Assembly (NCBI GenBank): GCA_002862325.1
Contig: PKCT01000043.1
Span: 1-11,003 of the forward strand
Length of the DNA: 11,003 nucleotides
Source: Phycisphaerae bacterium
GTDB taxonomy: Bacteria > Planctomycetota > Phycisphaerae > Phycisphaerales > SM1A02
Direction of reading: 5' to 3'
Shown here: one piece after another, positions 5,376 through 11,003 of the stretch
How positions within the stretch are numbered: the stretch's first letter is position 1
How the letters are laid out: every line of letters starts with the position of its first letter
Position numbers and translations under genes: made by a program
Notes under the pieces: model-generated
The model's database searches: none
What the model was told of the DNA's origin: nothing
Seen by the model: the letters and a program-made list of their open reading frames with translations, nothing else

Positions 5376-6362
5376 ATGGAGCTTTCTAAGGAGACTCTCG
5401 CGTCACCGACCTCCAGGCTGGCTCCGAGCCCGACGGGCGACCTGCACCTGGGCAATGTCAGGACATTTCTCCTGAACTGGAGCCTCGGCAGAAATCTCGG
5501 ATGGAATCTCATCCTTCGCCATGAGGATCTCGATGCGAACCGCGCGAGCCTCGAACAGATCGAGACGATCGAATCGTCCATGGGTTGGCTCGGCATCGAC
5601 TGGGACGGACCATCGATTCGCCAATCGGAAGATCTTGTGCCCTATCGCGAGGCCATGGATCGTCTGGCGACGAGACGAATGGTCTTCCGGTCTTCTCTCA
5701 GTCGGCGAGAGATCCGGGACGCCCTGAATGCGCCGCACACGGGTGGGGAGCTCCGCTTTCCAAGCTCGCTCCGCCCCACTCCTGGGGAAGCATGGTCCTT
5801 CAGCGACGAATCGACCGGACATCGCTTCGCGATGCCGCCGGGGATCGAGACGGTGGAGGACGAACTCCAGGGCGAAGATCGGTTCGATCCGGCCGAGGAG
5901 ACAGGTGATCCAGTGGTCTGGACTCGGGAAGGTCGACCGGCCTATCAGCTTGCGGTGGTCGTCGACGACCACGAACACGGTGTGACCGACGTGCTTCGCG
6001 GCGAGGACCTGCTTCCCAGTGCTGCGCGGCAGCAACGGCTCGCGCGAGCGCTCGATTTCGAATCGGCTCCGCGATGGTGGCATGTTCCGCTGGTGACCGA
6101 CGGCGATGGCAGACGCCTTGCGAAGCGCGACGGCGATCGAGGGCTGCACGGGTACATGTCGGCGGGCGTGACGGCCTCTCGCATCATCGGACTGCTCGCG
6201 TATCGGTCCGGACTCCAGGACATGCGCCGGCCGATGGGAATCGATCGGTTCAGACGACTCGTCGATCGTGCCGCACTCGAAGCGCTCGTCGTTCGAGAGC
6301 GCGAATGTCCGTGCAGAGTCCTGGACGAGGATCACCACTGGCTCGTATCGTGTAACGCATGA
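5376..6362 (+). CDS. gluQ: Glutamyl-Q tRNA(Asp) synthetase
   Basis: GluQRS is a catalytic-core paralogue of glutamyl-tRNA synthetase that attaches glutamate to queuosine at the wobble position of tRNA(Asp). At 328 residues it lacks the anticodon-binding domain, as expected. Visible motifs are RLAPSPTGDLHLGN (14-27, HIGH-type), HEDLDANRAS (49-58), AYQLAVVVDDHEHGVTDVLR (189-208) and RLAKRDG (247-253, KMSKS-type). The zinc-binding CxC and YxxxC of the E. coli-type enzyme are absent: the region reads VFRSSLSRRE (103-112) and FPSSLR (128-133). An extra C-terminal tail holds CPC and ends WLVSCNA. No Shine-Dalgarno precedes ATG 5376; an AAGGAG lies inside the gene with no usable start after it. The TGA overlaps the next ATG by four bases. 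No queuosine biosynthesis gene is in the window. Confidence 0.9.
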   Translation: MELSKETLASPTSRLAPSPTGDLHLGNVRTFLLNWSLGRNLGWNLILRHEDLDANRASLEQIETIESSMGWLGIDWDGPSIRQSEDLVPYREAMDRLATRRMVFRSSLSRREIRDALNAPHTGGELRFPSSLRPTPGEAWSFSDESTGHRFAMPPGIETVEDELQGEDRFDPAEETGDPVVWTREGRPAYQLAVVVDDHEHGVTDVLRGEDLLPSAARQQRLARALDFESAPRWWHVPLVTDGDGRRLAKRDGDRGLHGYMSAGVTASRIIGLLAYRSGLQDMRRPMGIDRFRRLVDRAALEALVVRERECPCRVLDEDHHWLVSCNA

Positions 6363-6883
6363 AAGCCCTATCGACATCAGCGATCGCGTCGTTTGGATTC
6401 GCGATTCTGCTCACCGGGTGCAAGCCGCAGGCCCGCCCGATCGATGGAGGGATCGAGACCATCCTCATCGCCGGGCAGGAATTCTCGCTCGACCTGGCCA
6501 TGACTCCGGAGAGTCGTCGACGGGGACTCGCGGGTCGAACTTCGCTGGCCCCGGACGAGGGCATGTTGTTCGTGTTCCAGGATGTCGAGACCCGTAGTTT
6601 CTGGATGTACGGCTGCATCATGGACATCGACATCGCGTTCATCGATCCGATCGGGTACGTCACGGCCCTGCATACGATGCCGGCGGAGCCTCCCCGAGGC
6701 GATCAGGAGACCGAACTCGCCTACGAGCAGCGACTTGCGAAATACACCAGCGGCTATCCGGCGCAGTTCGCCATCGAACTCGCCCCCGGACGATTCGAGG
6801 AGCTCGGAGTCTCGGTCGGCGATCGACTCTCTATTCCACCCGAGCGGCTCAAGACGCTCTCCGAGTCTGCCGAAGCAGAATGA
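6359..6883 (+). CDS. DUF192 family lipoprotein
   Basis: A 174-residue exported lipoprotein. The N-terminus MKALSTSAIASFGFAILLTGC is a signal peptide with lipobox LTGC and lipidated Cys21. The mature part carries DUF192 hallmarks: ESRRRGLAGR (51-60), GMLFVFQD (68-75) and FWMYGCIMDIDIAFID (81-96), where the family usually has FWMKNT followed by a similar hydrophobic strand. An insertion of about 20 charged residues (EPPRGDQETELAYEQRLA) follows the core motif, so the protein is longer than the minimal domain of about 110 residues. The biochemical function of the family is not established. Its ATG overlaps the gluQ stop as ATGA, and its own stop overlaps the next start in the same way, so translation is probably coupled. 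No separate Shine-Dalgarno is evident. Confidence 0.88.
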   Translation: MKALSTSAIASFGFAILLTGCKPQARPIDGGIETILIAGQEFSLDLAMTPESRRRGLAGRTSLAPDEGMLFVFQDVETRSFWMYGCIMDIDIAFIDPIGYVTALHTMPAEPPRGDQETELAYEQRLAKYTSGYPAQFAIELAPGRFEELGVSVGDRLSIPPERLKTLSESAEAE

Positions 6884-8199
6884 GGGGCCGAATCTCGACC
6901 CCGTCTCCGCGGGTATCGGAACCACCGTTCATGCCGTCATCTCGGGTGATCTTCGTTTCAACGCCGTCTTCGGGCACCGACGTCGATCGACTCGCCGCGG
7001 CGTGCCGCCTGGTACGTCGGCCATCCGATCCCGTACTCGACGTCGTCGCGGGCTCGGATCTCAGTGAAGCCGAATGGTGCGGCTCGCTGGCGGTGATCGT
7101 CCAGGACCAGAAGGATCCGCCGATCGCCGTCCGCCGCTTCGAGTCCCGGGTCGGATTCGATCCGGTCACCACGATGATTCGATGCGGCGGATCCACGAAT
7201 CGAAGCGATACGATCACCCTTGCCGAGGATCCGGATCCCGAAACGATCATGACCGTGCTCCGCACGCTCGCCCACCGGCAGCCGGAGATCGACCACGTCC
7301 GGAACGAGCTCACGGTGACGAGGCGAATCGCGGAGGGCGTCCAGGAGGAGCTTGGACGCATGGACCAGGAACTCCAGCTCGCCTCGATCGTCCAGCGTGA
7401 ATTCCTTCCGAACGAGATCTCGACCAAGCTAGGAGTCAAGGTCGCCGCGCTGTGGCGACCCGCCAGCTACGTCTCGGGCGACATCTTCGATATTCTCGAA
7501 CTCGACGACGAGCATGTGGGTCTCTTTCTTGCCGATGCCGTCGGCCACGGGGTCTCCGCCGCCTTGTTCACGATGGTGATCTGTCGCAGTCTCTGCGGCG
7601 TCGATGTCAGGGCGGACGGCAAGACGAGTGTGGTACCTCCGGGCGAGGCTTTGACGCGGCTCAACCGGTTTCTCGTCTCGCGAAAGGGGCAGACCACTCG
7701 ATTCGCGACCGCGACCTACATCGTCTTCAACACCCGCACCAACGTGGCCAGAATCGCCTCCGCCGGACATCCTTCGGTCGTGCACATACCCGCGCTCAAC
7801 GCGAAGAATGCGAACGGCCGGGAGTACGAGGCGACGGGAGGTCTCCTCGGGGTCTTCGACGACGAGGTGTTCGAGGAACACGAAGTCCATCTGGCGTCGG
7901 GCGAAGGACTGGTCCTGCATTCGGACGGATTCGAGCAGGCCTTCCCCGATAGATCCGACGATCATCATCAACGCCGACTGCCGAATCACCGCTACCGCGA
8001 GGTCATCGAGGAACTCGCGCAGATCGAACATCCGAAGGCCATGATCCAGGAGGTCGAATCGCTCCTCGATGGCCATGCGGGGTCGCTTCATCAATCGGAC
8101 GACCTCACCATGATCTGCATGCGACGTCACGCGGCGACGCAGCAGGAGTTCATCGGCGAGTCGAAGTCGCCGCGGACGATTATGCGCAAGGCGGGCTGA
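6880..8199 (+). CDS. SpoIIE/RsbU-type PP2C serine phosphatase with receiver-like N-terminus
   Basis: A 439-residue cytoplasmic signalling phosphatase. The catalytic PP2C (SpoIIE-like) domain covers about 185-425. Its metal ligands are seen as SGDIFDI (199-205, Asp201), LADAVGHGVSAALF (217-230, Asp219), HSDGFEQ (Asp349) and QSDDLTMI (Asp407/Asp408). A helix at about 138-175 (RNELTVTRRIAEGVQEELGR...QREFLP) is the coiled-coil linker that usually precedes this domain. Residues 20-130 have alternating strands and helices (RVIFVST, SLAVIVQD) that resemble a response-regulator receiver. Such proteins usually dephosphorylate an anti-sigma-factor antagonist or a similar STAS-domain partner; none is in the window. 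The start at 6880 overlaps the DUF192 stop (ATGA); ATG 6931 is the alternative. A basic tail follows the catalytic domain. Confidence 0.87.
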   Translation: MRGRISTPSPRVSEPPFMPSSRVIFVSTPSSGTDVDRLAAACRLVRRPSDPVLDVVAGSDLSEAEWCGSLAVIVQDQKDPPIAVRRFESRVGFDPVTTMIRCGGSTNRSDTITLAEDPDPETIMTVLRTLAHRQPEIDHVRNELTVTRRIAEGVQEELGRMDQELQLASIVQREFLPNEISTKLGVKVAALWRPASYVSGDIFDILELDDEHVGLFLADAVGHGVSAALFTMVICRSLCGVDVRADGKTSVVPPGEALTRLNRFLVSRKGQTTRFATATYIVFNTRTNVARIASAGHPSVVHIPALNAKNANGREYEATGGLLGVFDDEVFEEHEVHLASGEGLVLHSDGFEQAFPDRSDDHHQRRLPNHRYREVIEELAQIEHPKAMIQEVESLLDGHAGSLHQSDDLTMICMRRHAATQQEFIGESKSPRTIMRKAG

Positions 8200-8221
8200 A
8201 GAGGCGAACGACGTCCGAAGT

Positions 8222-8845
8222 TCAGATCTGCCGTGTGGCCAGGAACCGTTCGACGTGACCGGCGACCATTTTCGAGATCACATCAGCCTCGAGATTGACG
8301 CCGTCATCGACCTGCAACCCCCGAAGCGTCGTTCTCTCGAGAGTCTCCGGGATCAACGCCACTTCGAATCCGCGGACGACTCCCTCCGTACCCCGAAGGA
8401 CCGATGCGACCGTCAGTGACACGCCGTCCACGGTGATCGAACCACGATCCACGAGATGGGGCCCGACCTCGACGTCACACTCGATGCGAAGTCGCCAATC
8501 CTGCGTGTCCTGAACATCGACGACGCGACCGACCGCATCCACATGTCCCTGGACGAGATGTCCACCCAGGGCAGTCTCGAGGGTCGCGGCGGGTTCAAGG
8601 TTGACTGCATCGCCGGCCTGGAGCCGGCCCAACGTGGTCATCTCCAGCGTCCGGTGAACGACGTCGAAAGAAGCCAGGCCCTCTTCGAACCCCACGACGG
8701 TGAGACAGCATCCGGCGACACTGATCGATGCGCCGAGGTCCGGCCTCAGCGACCAGGGACGGAGATCGATCGTCAGACGTACACCTTCGGAGGCCTGATC
8801 GACCCTTTCGACCCTTCCCAGTGCCTGTACGAGTCCCGTAAACAT
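8222..8845 (-). CDS. ribE: Riboflavin synthase, alpha subunit
   Basis: Riboflavin synthase dismutates two 6,7-dimethyl-8-ribityllumazine molecules into riboflavin and a pyrimidine product. The 207 residues form the usual two lumazine-binding barrels. The first has MFTGLV at 1-6 and SISVAGCCLTV at 40-50; GGHLVQGHVDAVG (94-106) opens the second, which repeats the pattern as SITVDGVSLTV. I start at ATG 8845-8843 because MFTGLV is the near-universal N-terminus and its first residues are functional; an in-frame TTG six codons upstream is less likely. There is no Shine-Dalgarno. A TACGAT hexamer on the minus strand about nine bases upstream could be a -10 giving a leaderless message. It stands alone, convergent with the phosphatase gene after 22 bases. 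No ribA, ribB, ribD or ribH is present. Confidence 0.94.
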   Translation of the reverse strand: MFTGLVQALGRVERVDQASEGVRLTIDLRPWSLRPDLGASISVAGCCLTVVGFEEGLASFDVVHRTLEMTTLGRLQAGDAVNLEPAATLETALGGHLVQGHVDAVGRVVDVQDTQDWRLRIECDVEVGPHLVDRGSITVDGVSLTVASVLRGTEGVVRGFEVALIPETLERTTLRGLQVDDGVNLEADVISKMVAGHVERFLATRQI

Positions 8846-9014
8846 GTACGAAATCGTATCCAATAAGGCGAATCCGTCGCGGGAACCTCCCCAAATCGAC
8901 GTTCGAATAGATCGGACGCGGGATCGTCAACTCAGCGAGGAAGCGATAGACTGTCCGATTCAAGGTGGCGAATCCCACCCCGTTCCACCCGATTCATACC
9001 CGGAGCATCTCTCC
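8846..9014. promoter_or_regulatory. Divergent intergenic region between ribE and the beta-propeller gene
   Basis: This 169-base gap must hold promoters for both flanking genes. On the minus strand TACGAT is a possible -10 near the ribE start. On the plus strand TAGACT (8947-8952) is a possible -10 about 65 bases before ATG 9015. Neither has a convincing -35. I see no FMN riboswitch architecture upstream of ribE. An open frame on the plus strand runs through the gap from ATG 8844, but its N-terminus lacks coding character and delays the signal peptide. Confidence 0.3.
9002..9005 (+). promoter_or_regulatory. Shine-Dalgarno that fixes the beta-propeller start
   Basis: GGAG lies nine bases before ATG 9015, the codon that begins the signal peptide. 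This supports 9015 over the in-frame ATG at 8844. Confidence 0.5.
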
Positions 9015-10208
9015 ATGCAGGGCGTCCTTCGAACTTCCGGTTGTCTCCTCATCATCGCGGCCGTGACCTTCGGCGAAAGGGCTCAGGCCCAAACCGAATC
9101 CGACGGCCCGACGATCCAGGACCGTCGTCAGGAACTGGACGAGAAGTACACGGTGGGACCGACCGCCGCTCGTGAACTCGGCTTTCGGATCATCTGGCAG
9201 GCCGATCTGAACGGTGACGCCAACCGCTTCGACGTCGTCGAGGGCGATGTGTACGCAGTCACCTCGGGGAACCGGTTGACTCGTCTCGATCGAAAGAGCG
9301 GCGACGTCGTCTGGACGGCGGTCGCCGCCGATGCCAACGACAAGATCTGGGGCATCACCCACGGCATGCCGGGCCCCGGCGACCTCTCATGGGGGCGGAA
9401 CGCCGACGACAAGCTCTACGTCACCACGGACCCCGTGGTGTTCGTGCTGGACCACGCCAGCGGATCCATCATCGGACGCCAACCCCTCGACAAGGTGCCT
9501 TCGACCGAAGCCATCCGATCCGGTCCATACCTGATCTACGGAACCCGGACGGGACAGGTCATGTGGCATCAGTATGTCGTCGGCCATCCCTGGCGGGCGA
9601 ATCAGCTGCGCGGACCGGTGGAGCACGCACCGACCCCCGTCGGCGTCAACAACGTGGTCTGCGGCAGCGACGGAGGCACTGTCCTGATGCTGGACGGAAA
9701 GACCGTCGGCCGGATCTGGGGGGACCAGATCCTCGGCAGCGTCTCGGCCCGCATCGCCGCGGGTGACGGTCTGGTCTTCTGCCCGTCGGACGACCAGTAC
9801 CTGCGAGCCTACGACGTCTCGACCGGTCGTCCGCAGTGGAAGCATCTGGCCAAGAGTCCTCTCGATCATGCCCCGTTCTTCTTCGACGCGGGTTCGGGGG
9901 ACCCCCGAGTCCTGCAGTGGTCCGACGCGGAAGGACTCATCTGCCTCAAGGCGCGGTCGACGACCGCCATCCAGGGCACCGTCCTCTGGACGCTGCCGGA
10001 AGCCAAGGGCGAGATCCTCGGCGTCATCGACGGGCAAGTCGCGATCTGGGACGATTCCGCAAGGACCCTACGGATGCTCAACGTCGACCAGGGCCGCGTC
10101 ACCAAGACCGTTTCCCTCCCGGCCGTGCAGCGCATCCGACTCGTCGAAGACTCGATCTACGCATCCGGATCCGACGGTCGAATGATCAGACTCGATCCCG
10201 TTCGCTGA
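9015..10208 (+). CDS. Exported PQQ-type beta-propeller protein
   Basis: A 397-residue protein with a signal peptide: MQGVLRTSGCLLIIAAVTF followed by GERAQAQ, with likely signal peptidase I cleavage after AQA. The mature part is built of propeller-blade repeats of the PQQ/BamB kind, in which a strand ends in a (L/A)D-x-(K/S)-(S/T)-G turn then a (V/P)xW strand: RLDRKSGDVVWTA (about 90-102), VLDHASGSIIGR, YDVSTGRPQWKH and a final SDGRMIRLDPVR. Around seven blades could fit. No quinone-dehydrogenase heme motif or catalytic residues are seen, so a binding or scaffold role in the periplasm is more likely than an enzyme. I choose ATG 9015 over the upstream ATG 8844 because it begins the signal peptide and follows GGAG. 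purH starts 19 bases downstream. The specific function is unknown. Confidence 0.82.
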   Translation: MQGVLRTSGCLLIIAAVTFGERAQAQTESDGPTIQDRRQELDEKYTVGPTAARELGFRIIWQADLNGDANRFDVVEGDVYAVTSGNRLTRLDRKSGDVVWTAVAADANDKIWGITHGMPGPGDLSWGRNADDKLYVTTDPVVFVLDHASGSIIGRQPLDKVPSTEAIRSGPYLIYGTRTGQVMWHQYVVGHPWRANQLRGPVEHAPTPVGVNNVVCGSDGGTVLMLDGKTVGRIWGDQILGSVSARIAAGDGLVFCPSDDQYLRAYDVSTGRPQWKHLAKSPLDHAPFFFDAGSGDPRVLQWSDAEGLICLKARSTTAIQGTVLWTLPEAKGEILGVIDGQVAIWDDSARTLRMLNVDQGRVTKTVSLPAVQRIRLVEDSIYASGSDGRMIRLDPVR

Positions 10209-10227
10209 GAAGAACAGATCCACCGAC

Positions 10228-11003
10228 ATGACGACGACTGCCACGGTTCGAAGAGCACTGCTGTCGGTTAGCGACAAGACCGACCTGGTTCCATTTGCTC
10301 GCGCGCTCCAGGAACGAGGAGTCGAGATCGTCTCGACCGGCGGCACCCACCGCGCGCTCACGGAAGCCGGGCTGGCACCGAAGGCGGTGGAGGAGCTCAC
10401 CGGCTTCCCGGAGATGATGGATGGCCGCGTCAAGACGCTGCATCCAGCGGTGCACGGCGGCATCCTCTTCAGAAGGGACGATCCCGACCACACCGCGGAC
10501 CTCGGATCCCACGACATGGGACCCATCGACCTAGTGTGTGTGAACCTCTACCCCTTCGAACGCACGATCCGGACGGAAGGGACCACGACCGAGGAGGCGA
10601 TCGAGCAGATCGACATCGGCGGACCATCGATGCTCCGGTCGGCCGCGAAGAACCACGAGTTCGTCACGGTGGTGACCACTCCGGACCAGTACGACCGGGT
10701 CGTCAACGACCTGGATCAGAACGATGGCAGCACCTCGATCGAGCTCCGTCGGGAGTTCGCAGCAGCCGCCTTCGCACGGACCGCGGAGTACGACGCCACG
10801 ATCGCAGCCTGGATGAGTCAGACGTCGGCTCAGAGATTCCCCGCCGTCCTTCGACTGAACTACACGGGCCAGCGGGAGCTCCGGTACGGAGAGAACCCCC
10901 ATCAGCTGGGCGCGGTCTATCGAGATCCCGCCTTCAAAGGCCCCAGCGTGGTCTCCGCCGAACTCCTCGGAGGGAAGCCGCTCTCGTACAACAACCTGCT
11001 CGA
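10228..11003 (+). CDS. purH: Bifunctional AICAR transformylase / IMP cyclohydrolase, 5' part
   Basis: PurH catalyses the last two steps of purine synthesis: formylation of AICAR from 10-formyltetrahydrofolate and ring closure to IMP. The frame is open through the right edge, giving 258 residues, about half of the usual 510-530. The complete MGS-like cyclohydrolase domain is visible: LLSVSDKT (11-18), STGGT (36-40), GRVKTLHPAVHGGIL (66-80), VNLYPF (105-110) and DIGGPSMLRSAAKN (119-132). The transformylase domain begins with LRYGENPHQ (218-226) and LSYNN near the edge. The start is ATG 10228, with the family N-terminus soon after; only a weak purine run (GAGAAGAA) lies upstream. The 19-base gap to the propeller gene suggests a shared transcript. 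Nothing suggests a break within the visible part. Confidence 0.96.
   Translation, partial: MTTTATVRRALLSVSDKTDLVPFARALQERGVEIVSTGGTHRALTEAGLAPKAVEELTGFPEMMDGRVKTLHPAVHGGILFRRDDPDHTADLGSHDMGPIDLVCVNLYPFERTIRTEGTTTEEAIEQIDIGGPSMLRSAAKNHEFVTVVTTPDQYDRVVNDLDQNDGSTSIELRREFAAAAFARTAEYDATIAAWMSQTSAQRFPAVLRLNYTGQRELRYGENPHQLGAVYRDPAFKGPSVVSAELLGGKPLSYNNLL

Noticed and set aside
5403..6377. A 324-codon open frame antisense to gluQ
   Set aside because: It mirrors almost the whole gluQ gene. Its product is arginine-rich and shows no family motif, while the plus strand has clear GluQRS signatures. Long antisense frames are expected in high-GC DNA.
8846..9014. Possible FMN riboswitch upstream of ribE
   Set aside because: I could not find the conserved FMN-element segments on the minus strand, and the ribE start lies too close to a candidate -10 for a long structured leader.
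8844..9014. N-terminal extension of the beta-propeller protein from ATG 8844
   Set aside because: It would bury the signal peptide 57 residues into the protein and overlap the divergent ribE start. ATG 9015 has a Shine-Dalgarno and begins the signal peptide.
1..11003. CRISPR arrays, tRNA genes, insertion sequences, phage or toxin-antitoxin genes
   Set aside because: I looked for regular direct repeats, cloverleaf arms, transposase motifs and small paired genes and saw none. No gene-free stretch exceeds about 170 bases.

Overview
The window is a dense, high-GC stretch (low 60s % GC by eye) of an ordinary chromosomal region with 13 protein genes and very short intergenic gaps. No tRNA, rRNA, CRISPR array, insertion sequence or phage gene is visible. 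Kdo-8-phosphate synthase points to a Gram-negative, LPS-type envelope. The McsA/McsB protein-arginine kinase pair, a PQQ-type beta-propeller with a signal peptide, and mixed use of Shine-Dalgarno sequences fit a planctomycete-like bacterium, possibly class Phycisphaerae. That assignment is an inference from gene content; no marker gene in the window settles it.

Layout. 1-1540 (+): the C-terminal end of an MscS-type channel, a small unrecognised protein with a GTG start, and a PabA/TrpG glutamine amidotransferase. 1541-2329 (-): a DUF1444 (YtpQ-like) protein whose stop codon abuts the pabA stop. 2330-2499: divergent promoter region. 2500-5014 (+): kdsA, mcsA, mcsB. 5023-5310 (-): pterin-4a-carbinolamine dehydratase. 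5311-5375: compact divergent promoter with a shared TATA core. 5376-8199 (+): a tightly coupled trio of glutamyl-Q tRNA(Asp) synthetase (gluQ), a DUF192 lipoprotein and a SpoIIE/RsbU-type PP2C phosphatase, joined by two ATGA stop/start overlaps. 8222-8845 (-): riboflavin synthase (ribE). 8846-9014: divergent gap. 9015-10208 (+): exported beta-propeller protein. 10228 to the window end (+): purH, cut off by the window edge.

Most genes are cofactor, nucleotide and envelope housekeeping: folate or tryptophan (pabA), pterin (PCD), riboflavin (ribE), purine (purH) and Kdo/LPS (kdsA). The more interesting parts are: a phospho-arginine protein-quality-control module without ctsR or clpC beside it and with a degenerate C-terminal allosteric motif; a GluQRS in which all four expected zinc ligands appear replaced; the translational coupling of that enzyme to a lipoprotein and a signalling phosphatase; a probable bidirectional -10 element; and a roughly four-fold excess of the word GATC by hand count. 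I did not find a clearly new defence or mobile system, and I do not claim one.
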